Below are positions 9,982 to 21,847 of a stretch of 64,000 nt of DNA, in pieces (within the stretch, counting starts at the first letter, position 1; every line of letters begins with the position of its first letter). Under the pieces are notes generated by a model that saw only the letters and a program-made list of their open reading frames with translations, had not been told where the DNA came from and ran no database searches. Position numbers and translations under genes: made by a program. Origin of the DNA: Plasmodiophora brassicae (lineage: Eukaryota > Endomyxa > Phytomyxea > Plasmodiophorida > Plasmodiophoridae); NCBI GenBank assembly GCA_039704465.1, contig JASFAU010000014.1:992001-1056000 (forward strand). Reading direction: 5' to 3'.

Positions 9982-12696
9982 TTATGGCGGCTTCCTCCGG
10001 TGCGGTGATCGCCGGGCGCGCCCCTGCTGCTGCTGCTGCTGCATTGACGCCGTCAGCGCCCGGTCGACCTGGGCCTGGACGAGCGCCACCAGCTGCCCCG
10101 AGTACGACTCCAGCAGCGTCCGCGTCGACTCCGGGTCCATCTGGACGGCGGTGGCCCGCCCGAGGTCGTCCGCGCCCAGCGCCTCCTGCAGCATCGTCGC
10201 CATGCGGCGCAGCGCGTCGCGCACGTCGGGGCAATCGTGCCCGCCCGCCCGCATCGTCCTGTACGTCTTCACCTGCCTGCCCAGGTCGCTCTCGATCGTC
10301 ACCACCGCATCCAGCAGCGATGCGGAGCGCCCGTCGACGGCTGCGTCGTCGTCCGGTCGTCGTTGGCCTGGCGGCGGCGGCGACTGCGACCGGAACCGCT
10401 TCGGGATCGTCGTCGACCGCCGCACCGGCGAGACGGACCGCGGCCGCCCGAGCCGGCCGCGGTCTGTCCCGGGCGGCGTTCCCGCGTCGCCGTCGTCGTC
10501 GTCGTCGACCGCGTCGCTTAGCCCGCCGACCCTGCCACCCGCGTCAGTCAGGTTGCAGGCGCGCGCCGCCGCCCCGATGGAGAACGTACAGGTCGGGCTC
10601 GTCGTCGGTGTCGAGCGCGATGCTGCTGGCGTCGTCGTCGTCGATGACGTCGCCGGGACGAACGGTGACCGGCGGCGGGCGGCGCATGGCGCTGACGAGG
10701 TCGGCGTCCAGGCGCCAGACGCGGACGCAGCCGTCGGCGCCGGCCGTGTACAGGCGCCGGCCGTCGTCGGAGCAGCGGGCGGCGGTCGCACCCGGGTGCG
10801 CCGCGCACCGGGCGACCGTCGCGCCCGACACCCAGTCGACGAGGCGCACGACGCCGTCGTCGCCGCAGACGACGAGCAGCACGCCGGACGCGTCCACGCT
10901 GGTCGTCGTCGGTGCGGGGCGCCGGCGCAGACGACGCAGGCGCCGGTGCGGGGCGGCCGCCGTCCAGATGCCATGGGGCGTGATCGCCCAGCGCTCGTCG
11001 ACGACGGTGACGGGTGCGGCGAGGCGCGCGTCAACGCCGGGCGGGTCGGTGCAGAACGCGCCCAGGTCGCGGACCGAGGTCCCGTCCGCCGACGTGGTGA
11101 CCAGCAGGCACGCGCCGGCGCCGTCGCTGGCGAACGCCACCGAGCGCACCGGCGCCCGGTGATCCATGAACGTGCCGATCAGCTGCAGGTCCTGGTCGAC
11201 GTCGTAGATGTTGACGGCCTCGTCCGCGCCGGCCGACGCCTGCGCAGGTGGGTGTGGGATCAGAGGGTGGGTGCGTGCGCGGCGCGGGGGATACCAGGAG
11301 CGACGCGTCCGCCGAGAACGCCAGCGCCAGCACGGTCGCCGCGTGGGTCGCCCGGGCGATGCCGACGCAGGCGAGGCTGTTGCCCGGGTCGAGCAGGTGC
11401 ACGTTGCCGTCGGTGTCGGCGACGGCGACGCGCGTCCGATCGGGTGCGGCGACGATGGCGCTGGGCGGGCCCCCGGACGGCACGTCGTCGGCGATCAGGT
11501 CGCCGGTGTCGGCGTCCCAGAGCCGCGTGCGCGCGTCGGCGCCGATCGTCACCAGGCGATCGCCGCCGAGGGCCACGACGTCGATGACGGGGGCGGCATG
11601 CGACGCCAGGGTGCGTTGCAGGGTGCGCTGCGCGACGTTCCAGACGGTGACGCCGGCGTCGCCCAGGGCGCACGCCAGGCGCTGGCCGTCGGGCGCCAGC
11701 ACCATACCCAAGGCGTCGCCGGCGCTCTGCAACGTGGCCAGGTGCGCCAGCGTGCTCGGCGCGAACAGGCGGATCCGGCCGTGCGCGCCGGCGATGGCGA
11801 CGACGTCGTCGCGCGCCACGACACAGTGCCCCGTGTCCAGCTTCAGGTCGACCCATTTCTCGAGCGCGCGTCGCTCCACCCCGAACCGGCAGAGGATGCC
11901 GCCGGACGTCAGGGCGAAGGCGGCGCCGCCCCGTCCGAACGCCACACTGACCAGGCGGGACGACGACGTCAGCACCTTGGCGTTCCAGGCCGCCGTCAGC
12001 TTGGCGCCCTGCTCGGCGATCACGACCGTCGCGGCGTCGCCCGGCGGCGGGTCGGCGATCGTGAAGAACGACAGGTGGGCGGCATCGCACGCCAGCAGGA
12101 GGGTGGACGACGACGACGACGACGTGTCGAGGGCGGTGATGCGGTGCGACGGCGTGCAGGACGCCAGGCAGGTGCCTGTGGTCGCGCACCAGACCCGTAT
12201 GACGGGTGCGTCGTCGACCGTGATCAGGTGCGTCGACGAGCGCGCTAGGAACCGGACGAATTCGACGCGCCGGTCGACGGCGACCTGGCAGACCCGCACC
12301 GGTTCGCATTCGTGCAGGTCGTGCAATGTGATACGGTGCGACTGAGGCAAACGTCGTCAGGGAGGGGGCGCGAAGGACGCGAGTAGGTGCAGCAGCACCC
12401 CCGACCCACCTCAGCGATGGCGATCCGTGCGCCGGTGGCGTCGACGTCGAGGCTGACGATGGCGGTTCGGCACGGAATGAACCGGGTCTGGCGATGCAGG
12501 CGCGGGCTGTACAGGACGACCAGGGTGCCGGCTGCGTAGACGACCTCGTCGGAATGCGGCCGCCATCGCAGCGATTCCGTGCCGGTGCCGCATGCACCGA
12601 GGACCCGCTCCAGGGACAGCCGCTACAAGACAGCGGCCGCAGCCACTGAGTTCAACGGTCAGGCGCGCGGAACGTACGGGCACGTACAGGGCGCAT
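9982..12696 (-). CDS. WDR62: WDR62/MAPKBP1-like WD40 protein (spindle pole/centriole)
   Basis: A large WD40 protein spread over five exons. A short first exon (M-R-P, from 12696) splices to RLSLERVLGACGTGTESLRW, the family's typical N terminus. Two seven-bladed propellers follow, with blades such as VLYSPRLHRQTRFIPCRTAI, CRFGVERRALEKWVDLKLD (a WDR62/MAPKBP1 signature region) and NIYDVDQDLQLIGTFMDHRA. Introns are seen near 11240-11293 and at about 10530-10590; the latter has donor GTACGT and branch CTGAC, and splicing it restores the frame. The tail is acidic then Ser/Pro/Arg-rich, ends in a helical region and carries a Gln run near the stop. The stop lies only 57 bp from the convergent CEP41-like stop. 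In animals this family sits at spindle poles and centrioles and scaffolds JNK signalling. Confidence 0.75.
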
Positions 12697-13363
12697 CCGG
12701 CACCGTCGACAACGATGATGGAACGACCGCCCTGGGACTAGCAGCCCTTCGACGTGATGTTGCCCGGTGGGCACCGTTGCCCGTTTGCCTGCCTGCGCGC
12801 ATCGGGGGCTCCTCGGGTTGCCAATGCCGCCTGCTCCTTCCTGTCGCGACAGCACCTGGAACGCGGTTCGACCAGATGCCTCTGTTATATTCACAAATTC
12901 CACTACCTACGGGCGGTGTCTCCTTCGTTGCACCGAACCGCCGGGCCGGTTCGCTGAACTCCTCATGCGTCGTTGTCGTCCGCGTTGGTGATACGACTCC
13001 GAGTGCTGCCGCTGCCGGTTTCTTCTGGTTTCGTCCGACGGCCCGGCCATCTGCTGGTTTCCCAGGCGGGTGGGCCTACTGTCTAGCTAAACCGTACGAA
13101 GGGCTCGTCCCAGATTCCGGCACGTACGGTAGACACTGATCACCAGCTTGTTTCGACATGGACCCGTGGGACGCATGGTCGTCCAGAAGCAGAACAACGG
13201 ATCCGGTGACGTTCTTTGCAGCGCTGCACGGTCTTGCCTGCGAAAGTCGGATGAGTCGGAACTCGGCCCGGCCCGACTTGGGACGCAAAAAAAGTCAGGG
13301 TTGCCGGCGGCGTTGATGTGGCCCTCTATCTACACCGGTTTTTTGTTCGGTAGTCGCCGGTCA
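12697..13363. other. Divergent promoter region between WDR62-like and VPS11
   Basis: About 670 bp between two gene starts pointing away from each other. Short open frames occur on both strands but none shows family similarity. No repeat or RNA gene recognised; it presumably holds both promoters and 5' untranslated regions. Confidence 0.4.
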
Positions 13364-16300
13364 ATGTACAGCTCGTGGCGCCGGTTCCAGTTCTTTCAGA
13401 AGCGGGTCCTCCCGTCCGGCGATGCGCCGCCCGCTGCTGGTGACGATGCCGCCCGTCTACACGAACAGGGCGTACCTGTTGTATGCGCGGCTGCTGGACG
13501 CGGTCAGCTCGTTTTCGGTGACGGGCAGGGCGTTGTGCGCGTCGTCGATCGCGACCGTATCGTGACCGAGTTCCAGGCCCACGATTCTGTCACGCACGTC
13601 ATCAGGGTCGGGGGCTGGTTACGTAGTGGCCGTCTCCATCCGGTTTGACGTCCTCACGACAGGTTTCGCATCGCAATGTGCTGGTCACCGTTGGCGTTGA
13701 CCTGGAGCGGGACCTGTCGCCCGCCGCCATCAAATTATGGCACATGGACCAGACGGAAGGCGACCCTGTTCTCGCGCACGAAATCCGCCCGTTCACCTCC
13801 GATAAGGTGCAGGCGGCACCCATCACCTGCGTTGCCGTCCAGGACGACCTATCGCATATTGCGATCGGGCTCGGCAATGGCGCCGTGCTTCTTCTCGTCG
13901 GTGACATACTTCGTGGCCGGTATAAGACGTACCGTCTGCGGCACAACGGGCCCTGTGTCACATCAGGTTCGCGTTCCAGACCGAACCGTCGAACTCGCTA
14001 CTGAGGGGATCGTGCATTCAGTTCATTTCGCGTCGAGCTCTGTGCTGTTCCTGACGACGACGTCATCGGTGTCGTCAGTGCAGGTCCTGGTTGCCGGGCA
14101 TCCAGAGACCATGCTGGACGCCGCTGACGGATGCGATATGCACTGTAGCGCCGTCAGCGATACGGGCGCCCTGGTCGTCGGCCGCCCATCGGGAATATTC
14201 TTTTTCGAACTCGACGATGTGGGCCCTTGCTACGGATTCGAAAGCCGGAAGCGGTCGTTGCACTGGTTCCATGCGTACCTGGTCACTGTGTCGGATCACA
14301 AGAGCGACCCGTCGAAGCACGAGCTTACCGTGTATGACCTCCGGAACAAGTTCATTGCGTTCTCTGGCGTCTTTGACGCTATTGCGCACGTTCTTATTGA
14401 ATGGGGCGCTCTCATTGTCGTTCCCCAGCACAGCCCTCGGAAGGTCGCCGTGCTTAGATCTGTCTTTGTCTGCCGTCCCTTACGTTTGCCGGCTGCGTAG
14501 CTGATCGAGTTAACGGAATCGGACCTGACCACCAAAATGGATATGCTCTTTAAGAGGAACCTGTTTCCGATTGCCATCAGTCTCGCGCAAAGTCAGGCCC
14601 TGGACCAATCGTTCGTCATGGAAATTGTCAAGCGATATGGCGACCATCTCTATGAGAAAGGTAGATGAGAATTCCGTCTCGCTGCGCTAGGCGATAATGT
14701 CGCTCCCGGATCAGGTGATTACCATGGCGCGATGAGGGAGTATCTGGACACGGTGACCCCTGGCACGGCCTACGTTGAACCGTCTTACGTCATCCGCAAG
14801 TACCTCGACGCCCGCCTATCGGATGACCTAACGGCGTACCTCGAAGCTCTGCACTCCAACTCGTGTGCGACGAAGTTGCATACGACATTGCTGCTCAATT
14901 GTTTCACCCGCGCTAAACTGGACGAGAAGTTAACCGCGTTCCTGAGCAACACCAAGTCGAACAAGTTCGATGTCGACAATGCGATCCAGGTCTGCATGTC
15001 AGCGGGCTACCTGGACCATGCCCTGCAACTGGCAACCAAGAACGGCAGGACGGACGCAGCCATCAAGATCCTTCTTGCAATGGGTGATTTCGCTGCTGTC
15101 TGCCTGTTCATATCCAAGCTGCCGTTCGAGGAAGCCGAAGCCTGCCTCAGACTTCATGGACATCTGCTATTTGAGGAAGCGCCCGAGCAGACGTCCGCCC
15201 TTCTTGAGCGGCTCTGCACCGAGTTTGCCCCATCGCTCGATGGGAAGACTAAGCACCGCGCGAATCCAGACGAATTTATTCACTTGTTCGTCGGCCGGCC
15301 CGACGACCTGAGGAAGTTCCTTGAGAGCATTGTTGCGAAGGTGTATCCGCCCCTTGCGTGATTCCTGACAAGCGTTCTAATCGCGTCGCCTAGATCCCGA
15401 ATTCGTCTTCCACAGTTTACACGACGCTCTTGGAGGTGTACTTGCGAAGTGTCGATCCGTCCCAGCTGTCCTCCCCAGGAGGCACGTCAGACAAGATTCT
15501 ACGGTTATTGTCGACCCAGCAAACAAAGTCTGTGCGATGTTACGTTGCTCTATGTGATGCAAATCTGACGGCAACGTTCAGGTACGACCCAGAGCTTGCG
15601 CTTGTACTTGTGAAGCGTTACAAGTTCACTGCGGGCGTGCTTTTCCTGTATCAGAAACTGAAGCTGTATCTCGACATTCTGGAGCACCACTTTCAGGTAC
15701 GGTGTCGACCATACGCGACGTCGTCGACGCCTAAACCCTGTCGTCAGTGTAACGATGCGAACGAGATACTGGAGACGTGCATATATTACGGCGATGAGGA
15801 ACCCAACCTCTGGCTTCGCGCGCTGTCGTACTTTGCCGATAACGCACGACACTCGTCCAATGCCGAAAGTATTCAACAAGTTCTCCGACGTCAGTGTTGC
15901 CATCTATGTGTCGTTTCGTATCCCGTGCCTTACGGCCAGGTTCTCCTCAGACATCCAGGAGACCAGGCTCCTGCCTCCGTTGATGGTCATCCAGATCCTG
16001 TCAAGGAACCAATCGATTCCGTTGGCCATCGTCAAAGACTTTTTACTGCAATCGCTTACGTACGAGCAGTCGTTGCTGGATGATGACCGGCGCCGGATCG
16101 ACGAGTATCGCGCGGAGACGGCGGATATTCGTGCAAAGATCGAGCGCCTTGAGACGCAGCCGGTTTCGTTCCAGGCAACGACTTGCAGCGAATGCAATGC
16201 GATGCTGTCGGAACCGCCTGTGATCCATTTCCTGTGCATGCATTCCTACCACGAGCGGTGCATGGAGAACATGCAGACCACGGCCGCTGGCGTCGCCCAT

Positions 16301-16522
16301 TGCCCGATCTGCTACGCCGACTACAAGAAGATCGTGGAGATCGACGAGTCGATGAAAGCGAGCGCGTCCGACCACGAGGCGTTCTTCCACAAGCTGCACG
16401 ACGCGGACGACGGGTTCGCCGCCGTTGCCGAGTACTTCGGTCGGGGCATCGTCGAAGGACTGCAGACGACGGCGACGACGACGACGTCGGCCCGCCTTCA
16501 TCATGACCGCCCGTCCATATAG
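13364..16522 (+). CDS. VPS11: VPS11, HOPS/CORVET core subunit with C-terminal RING
   Basis: Eight exons give a frame-consistent protein of about 931 residues: 13364-13606, 13663-13956, 14006-14461, 14501-14660, 14715-15340, 15394-15696, 15748-15889, 15951-16522. It starts SSWRRFQFFQKR, the VPS11 N terminus, then a beta-propeller (GRGQLVFGDGQGVVRVVDRD), the helical clathrin-repeat solenoid (KTMDMLFKRNLFPIAISLAQ-like segment, YVEPSYVIRKYLDARL, TTLLLNCFTRAKL, PEQTSALLERLC) and a C-terminal RING (CSECNAML, FLCMHSYHERC, CPIC). It is a core subunit of the tethering complexes that fuse late endosomes, vacuoles and autophagosomes. Intron 14462-14500 is only 39 nt. The third exon's 5' boundary is the least certain. 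Confidence 0.95.
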
Positions 16523-16842
16523 AGTGTTCCACATGCGTCGACTGTCGTCCCGCGCGCCCACGTGCACGATGCATTACAGGCCGCGTCTACCTCGCTGGCA
16601 ACGTGCAGGGCTGTGGCGCCGCCCCATTGCAATGCAGGTCGTATTTAAACACGTTGGTCGAGCGCAATGCAATCATTGTCGATGGACGCGTCGCTCCGGG
16701 GCAGTGTCGCAGCATCGTCGAGGGGCGGTCCCCAGCCCATGTCATCTTGTGGATATGCGGGGCGCTTGGATCGCGATGGCGTACCTGTTGACGATCGCGT
16801 GCGTGCCTCGTGGGCAAGGCGGTGGCGCCGGCTGGGCCTGTC

Positions 16843-17316
16843 ATGGCGCTGTATAACTACTCGTCGAAGACGCTGATGGGCAACTGGCGAGAGGATCGGC
16901 TGGCACCCAGCAAGGTCCTGTCCGAGATCCACGTCCGCCCGGTCGACAACGACGTTCAGGCCGGCCGCATGAAACGATTCACGAACCCGACCACGCAGGG
17001 CACCATCGCCGACTACGGCAAGGTACCCCTGTGTCGTTGCACCCGGACGACACGCGTGTCCCCAGCGTTAACGGCGCTGCCACTACAGAACGATTTCTCG
17101 ACGACCAACGGGCAGTCGTTCCGATGGCCGGGCCAGGTCAACGTGTCCACCGAGCCGGTCAAGATGATCCGGCTGAAGACGTTCAGCCCGGAACAGTCGA
17201 CGCGTAGCGTCAAGGGCCCGCTGATCGGGTTCGGCGCCGTCCTGCCGCGACATCCGGTCGGCCAGTACAGCAGGTGGAGCCCAGCCCAAGGCGTCGGCAT
17301 GGTCTCCACCACCTGA
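16843..17316 (+). CDS. CFAP107: CFAP107-like axonemal microtubule-associated protein
   Basis: Two exons with an intron at about 17022-17087 (GTACCC donor, CTACAG acceptor). The N terminus reads ALYNYSSKTLMGNWREDRL, which fits the motif of CFAP107/C1orf158-type proteins (YSxKxLxGNWxEER). A basic body follows with RFTNPTTQGTIADYGK, then after the splice NDFSTTNGQSFRWPGQV and a Pro/Arg-rich end. Animal CFAP107 is a microtubule inner protein of doublet microtubules in motile cilia. The assignment rests on the short N-terminal motif and overall small basic character, so other members of the same motif class are possible. The start is the first ATG before the motif; an upstream exon is not excluded. 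Confidence 0.6.
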   Translation: MALYNYSSKTLMGNWREDRLAPSKVLSEIHVRPVDNDVQAGRMKRFTNPTTQGTIADYGKVPLCRCTRTTRVSPALTALPLQNDFSTTNGQSFRWPGQVNVSTEPVKMIRLKTFSPEQSTRSVKGPLIGFGAVLPRHPVGQYSRWSPAQGVGMVSTT

Positions 17317-17688
17317 CCGTGTTGTCAGGGCGCTGGCGTCGACAGCGCATTCGGCGTTCGGTGGGCCACATGCGCTCGACGACCACAAGCGGGCCGTCCC
17401 GCCTGCAATGGACCCGAACGTACCGGCGGGGGTGTCATCCGAGCAAATCGAGCAGAAGAACCAGGCACGTCAGCGCTGCCCCATCCAGGTACCGTCTACG
17501 GCCCCGTACTGAGCGTTCACCGCTGACGACGGCTTGCGTCAGGACCCGAATCGCGACATCCCAGCAACGTCGCTGCCGGGCTTGGGCCAACGCGCCTTCC
17601 AGTCGCCCAAAGCCAAGGGCCGCTCGGCAGCGCACGCCTGAATCCAAACAACGATAACAATGACGTCGCTCTTGGTTGTACCATAGCG

Positions 17689-18590
17689 TTATTCGTTGCC
17701 GGGTTCGAGGTTGCGTCCCGGTTCGGATGCGGGGGCAGCGACCTTGTCCTGTTTACGCAGGACGTAGATGTAGTGGACCAGGTCGACCAGGTCGGCCTCG
17801 TACGACTGTTTCGGCTTGTCGATCGTGACGGTCGACTCGAGCGTCCAGGCGGGGACGGCCTGGAAGTAGTGGGCCCTCGTGTTGGGCGTGCCGAACGATA
17901 TGCAGATGTAGACGCCACCTGTGTGCGCACTGCTTCAGCAATGCAGAAACGACAACGCCATTGGCGTGGCGAGCAGCCGACCCGGTTTCAGGACGCGATT
18001 GACCTCTTTGAGCATTGTGGATACCTCTGTAGCCGCGTCCTCGCCGCAGGCGAAGCAGTCCAGCGTGCCTTTATCGAGGCAGACGTCGAACGTCTCGTCG
18101 TCGAACTTCAGGTCACGGACGTCCATGGTCAGGTCTATGGGACACGAGGTCGCCCGTCAGCGGCAGACATAGAGAGCGCTCGCGCGCGACCTCGGCTGAC
18201 ATTTCATCTCGATCAGAAGCTTGTGCTTGTTGTTCATGACGTCGATGACGGTGCGGCACGAGTCGATGTTGACGATATGTGTGATGCCATCCCGGTACAG
18301 CCCTTCACCCAGCCCTGTTGGGCGTGGTTAACAGGCGTTCCGGTCCGAATTGGCTCATCTGCCCCCCTACTGGAATTGCCACACCCGACGTGAAGGAGAG
18401 CGGTTCTCGGCTGTTCGCTGACGTAGGGATAGATATGGGGCTTCAGCGCCGCATAGTTCTGATACCACTCGAAGGAATCGGGCTCCCTTGCAGCAGTCAG
18501 AACGAAGATCAGGCGTCGTGAGGGTCCAGGCGCGCCCTACTTTTCGTATCGTCTCTCCCAGTACGCTTGCAGGTGGTAATCGGCGCACAT
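17689..18590 (-). CDS. EEF1AKMT4/METTL13-type SAM-dependent methyltransferase
   Basis: Five exons on the minus strand. Exon 1 encodes ADYHLQAYWERRYEK, then PDSFEWYQNYAALKPHIYPY. The SAM-binding motif I follows as LLHVGCGNS, then ITHIVNIDSCRTVIDVMNNK (motif II region), MDVRDLKFDDETFDVCLDKG with TLDCFACGED, and LKEVNRVLKPGGVYICISFG. The order and wording match the class-I methyltransferases EEF1AKMT4 (ECE2-linked) and METTL13, which methylate lysines or the N terminus of eEF1A. Splicing each intron keeps the frame (for example AAA T|AC across the intron before MDVRDL). The C terminus is a short hydrophilic tail. The start is the first ATG before the YxxxxYWExRY motif. The exact substrate cannot be told from sequence. 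Confidence 0.82.
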
Positions 18591-19506
18591 TCAGCTGCCG
18601 TCTACCCGGGTGCGACTCAAAGCCCTTGCCCGTCCACTGACGGTCAAGTGACAATAAGCGAAAGAAGGTTGCGCTCCAAACAACATTGCATAATCGCACC
18701 CATCCATGCGCATGACGGAACCCGTCCTGTTCTGTAGTAATATCCGGATGACTGGGCCGTCGACACCGCTGTAGCCAGGAGGCGCAAGCCGACTCTGATT
18801 GCAACCGATGCTTTCGCGCCGACCGTGGATAACGCCGAAATGCTCCTCGCGATTACCTTAGTAACGACGGCGGGAAACGCGTGACACAGGCATCAGCCGC
18901 GGCGTACCGACCTTAACGACAGCGTCAGACGCCGCGCGCGTAAACGTTAGGGCGCTGCTCTGTCCCCGTGCAGGAATGCCGTGGCGGAGTCCGTGAACCC
19001 CGAGCGGTCGGTCCGCAGTCACTTGCAGTTGAATCGCGACAATCGTGGAGCAAGCAGCATACTCGCTCGTGGTAGGTGTTGGTTTCGTTCCGTATTGTTA
19101 CACGCGTTGCACGTTTGTGATGATATCGGATGCACCACCACTGTCCCTGGACTGTACGTCACACGTACCGCCCAGCATGGACGCATAATCCGTTTCTGAG
19201 TTTCCTTCAACAATTCTTATATCTGCAATTTCGGTCTCGATGTGATCGTCGCTGACATTGGGTCGCACAGGTATCTGCAGAACGATTGCGATATGCTACC
19301 ATGCAGATAGTATCTACATAGTCGCTGCCGGTACAGGCGACACCCGATCTGAGTACTGTCGGATCCGTCCCATATCATTTATTATTGGCAATACATATTC
19401 CATTACTCGAATACAGCGTCGAACAGAGCGCGGGTTGATACCAATACGGCAATAGAATATACGCGGCAAGTTAAATATTTGCGGTGCGCAGTGCAGTTTC
19501 GCCATC
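18591..19506. other. Divergent intergenic region, 0.9 kb
   Basis: Between the methyltransferase start and the TMEM18 start. No convincing ORF, RNA gene or repeat was found. The last 100 bp are AT-rich (for example AATATACG and TTAAATATTTG just before TMEM18) and may be promoter DNA. Confidence 0.4.
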
Positions 19507-20104
19507 ATGTCGTCTGCCGATGCCGCCGCCGAGTACTGGGCGTCGCTGGCGTCGGCCATGAAGGAGTCGCTGAACGCCGAGGCGTCCGGCATATGGCATA
19601 CGCTGCGTCGGTTCGCTGCCGTCGTCGACTGGACCGAACCGTTCGTCCTTGCCATCGTCGCGGCCGTGACGGCAATCGCGGCGTTCGCCGTCCTGACTCG
19701 GCGCAGGTGCGATATCCAAGCCGCGTTATTGGTCCTTATTGGTTGTCGTGCTGTCTGTGCCTCACACCGAAACGCTGTTCTGATGTTTGGGACTTGCAGG
19801 TGCCGTTGTCTGGGCGTCCAAGCCCCTGAATGCATACGCCAACAAGACTTGGTCAATGTTCGCCACCCAGCCGTATTTCGACGAGTCGGGACAGTTCCTT
19901 GCGCTAATGGTTGGGGTACCGCTTCTCCTGGTTGCAACGTTCATCGTGGTACGTCTGCGTTGCTCGCCAATGCCCGCATCCCGTCCGTGCTGTCGAGCCA
20001 ACGCCGCTCTGCAGGTCAACGCCCTCTACCAAGCGTCCCGGCTGTTAATCAAAGTGAAACGCGCGGAGCACAAGGCGGCACGAGGACCGAAGAAGGTCGA
20101 CTGA
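19507..20104 (+). CDS. TMEM18: TMEM18 family, inner-nuclear-membrane-type protein
   Basis: Three exons (19507-19741, 19800-19948, 20015-20104) give 157 residues. The conserved core VVDWTEPFVLAIVAAVTAIA matches the TMEM18 AVDWTEPW motif and first TM helix. It continues with a second hydrophobic helix ending before ANKTWSMF, then QPYFDESGQFLALMVGVPLL and a third TM helix, and ends in a lysine-rich tail KVKRAEHKAARGPKKVD like the family's C-terminal nuclear-localisation segment. Both introns are phase-consistent (58 and 66 nt). In animals the protein sits in the nuclear membrane and can bind DNA through its basic tail. Confidence 0.88.
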
Positions 20105-21376
20105 GCCATTATACCCATCCACGGCCAGGTCGCCTGCTGGTTTGTCTGTCGCGAATGAAAACGACGCGTCGGAGCAATTGGATCATTGAAGGAGAGGCTG
20201 GAGCGACCCCTGGCTAGGCTACTGCTGGTGACGACGCCGACTGAAGCTTGTATCGTTTTGATGTTCATATGCGGCGATAGACAGTGGCAGAGGCAGAACG
20301 GGAACGACTGCAAGGTCGGTGGGCGCCGTCATGCCGCCGCGCTGCCCACCCAGCAGCTGGCATCGAACGGGCCACTCCTGCTGCTGTCCGTTCTGTGCGT
20401 GCCTTGTCCTGCCAGCACCACAACGTGTTGCAAACGAACCCCTCTCGCAGTTTAGTGTTAGTCAGCTGACCATTTGGCCTGGCGTCGAACGTCGCCGCGA
20501 CAATCCTGATGTTCGGGGACGGGCGAGGAACAGGTTTGGAGCCAGACGGTCACGTAGGCTACCAGTTGCTCGGTGGGAACGATCCGATGTCCTAAGTGGC
20601 GCCACTACAGTACTACGCGGTCTGGCTTTCGGTGGCACGCTCGCTCCGACAGTCGTGAGATGTCGAATGTGAAGGGCGTCTCGAGAGAGGCTTGCTGAAC
20701 GGAGCAGGGCCGCGTGCTGGCCGTCGACGGTCGGCTTCGGGCAACCGGCGGCGCGTTTGCTTCTGATCTGGTATTGTCTTCTGACCGGTGCTTGGTACGG
20801 CGACCGAAGCAGGGCAGCAGACTGGACCCTGGCGACCTTCTGCGTCCCGTAATCCACGTCCGGTACCGGGTCGCCATGGTCGACCAGGTCCCGGAACACG
20901 TCGCGAATGCTGTCGCACAGCGTCCGTCCTCGAACGACGTACTCGTCCACCCTCTTCTGCACGAGCAGCGTCGTCGTCGCACATGGCCGTGGAGCACCGC
21001 CTCCCATCCTGATAGCACGAGGACCCGTCAACCTGGATCGCCCCGTGTACACACGATCCGATAAGGCGCACGGTGAACACGGCTTCTTGAGGGTCAGGCG
21101 CAGCGATTTGCGAAACGCGTCTAGCGAGCCACGTTTGACGTTTTCGCGATGGCGGGCCGATCTCGTCGGTGGTTCGATGTCTGGGCGGGGGCGCGCAGCT
21201 GACGCCCGTTCCTCGGGCCCATCGGTGTCGTAGTGGGTTACGAAGAGCGTCAAGGAAACAAGCCCGGCTTGCCGCCGCCGGGAGGAAGTGCGGGGATGCC
21301 TGTCGGCATGCCAGCAGAATGTCGCTGAACGCGCTCATCGATGAAGCGAGCGTTGCCCCCCCTGGTGCCGTTGTTT
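20105..21376. other. Region lacking intact genes, upstream of eIF4G
   Basis: A stretch of 1.3 kb with only overlapping, GC-driven open frames. On the minus strand a piece reads QKRVDEYVVRGRTLCDSIRD and continues for about 40 helical-looking residues, but I cannot place it in a family. It may belong to the same decayed gene as the eIF4G-like fragment at 21340-21530, since it lies downstream on the same strand. Confidence 0.35.
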
Positions 21377-21530
21377 TCATCGGACAGTGGTTCGCTCGAG
21401 CAGAGCGGGATCGGGTTCGGCTGCGTCGACGGCGCTCCTTGTTGTATCGAATTTGGACGGACGCTGACACCCGTTCAACAGGATACGCTTGAACGATCTG
21501 GTTTTGTTGCCGATTCGCCTTTGGACGTCG
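21340..21530 (-). pseudogene. Decayed inverted fragment of an eIF4G MIF4G domain
   Basis: The minus strand encodes SFKRILLNGCQR, then DAAEPDPALLERTTVR, followed at once by a stop. This is clearly related to SFKRILLNQCQREF and ADECDPALLAQAAIR of the intact eIF4G on the opposite strand at about 23730-23850. Just past the stop and in another frame, GGNARFIDER resembles LGNVRFIGEL of the intact gene. It therefore has a premature stop, a frame change and missing flanks. It sits about 300 bp upstream of the intact gene's start in inverted orientation and probably derives from this or a paralogous eIF4G. Confidence 0.7.
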
Positions 21531-21847
21531 GAGTCGCACAGGACTCGGGGGGAGAGAGAGGGCATGGGATATCTATCGCCTTCGTCGACCGTGATCCTGC
21601 CAGGTGACTTCGGGTCACAGAGTGGGCCTTCGGGTTCGGGGCGTCGTTGAGTGCGACGCGCAAAAAGATCTGCATGCGGAGTGGATCCGGTGCGTGTTTT
21701 GGCGGTGTGCATCGGCCGACTGGCCGAGTGCGGGATCCTTTTTTGCGGCCGACGCTCGCCAGTTGTTAAGTGTCTGCGTAGTGCGGGTGCGCACGAACGT
21801 GTGGTTATTGTCGCGACTGGCCAGGTGTGGCGCGACACGACACGCGC

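Noticed and set aside
10000..12600. Long plus-strand open frames opposite the WDR62-like gene
   Set aside because: They are Arg/Ala/Pro-rich shadows caused by GC-rich codons; only the minus strand shows WD40 repeats and consistent splicing.
15530..15585. An additional VPS11 intron
   Set aside because: No donor of the right phase exists, and the frame reads through with acceptable similarity, so it was left as coding.
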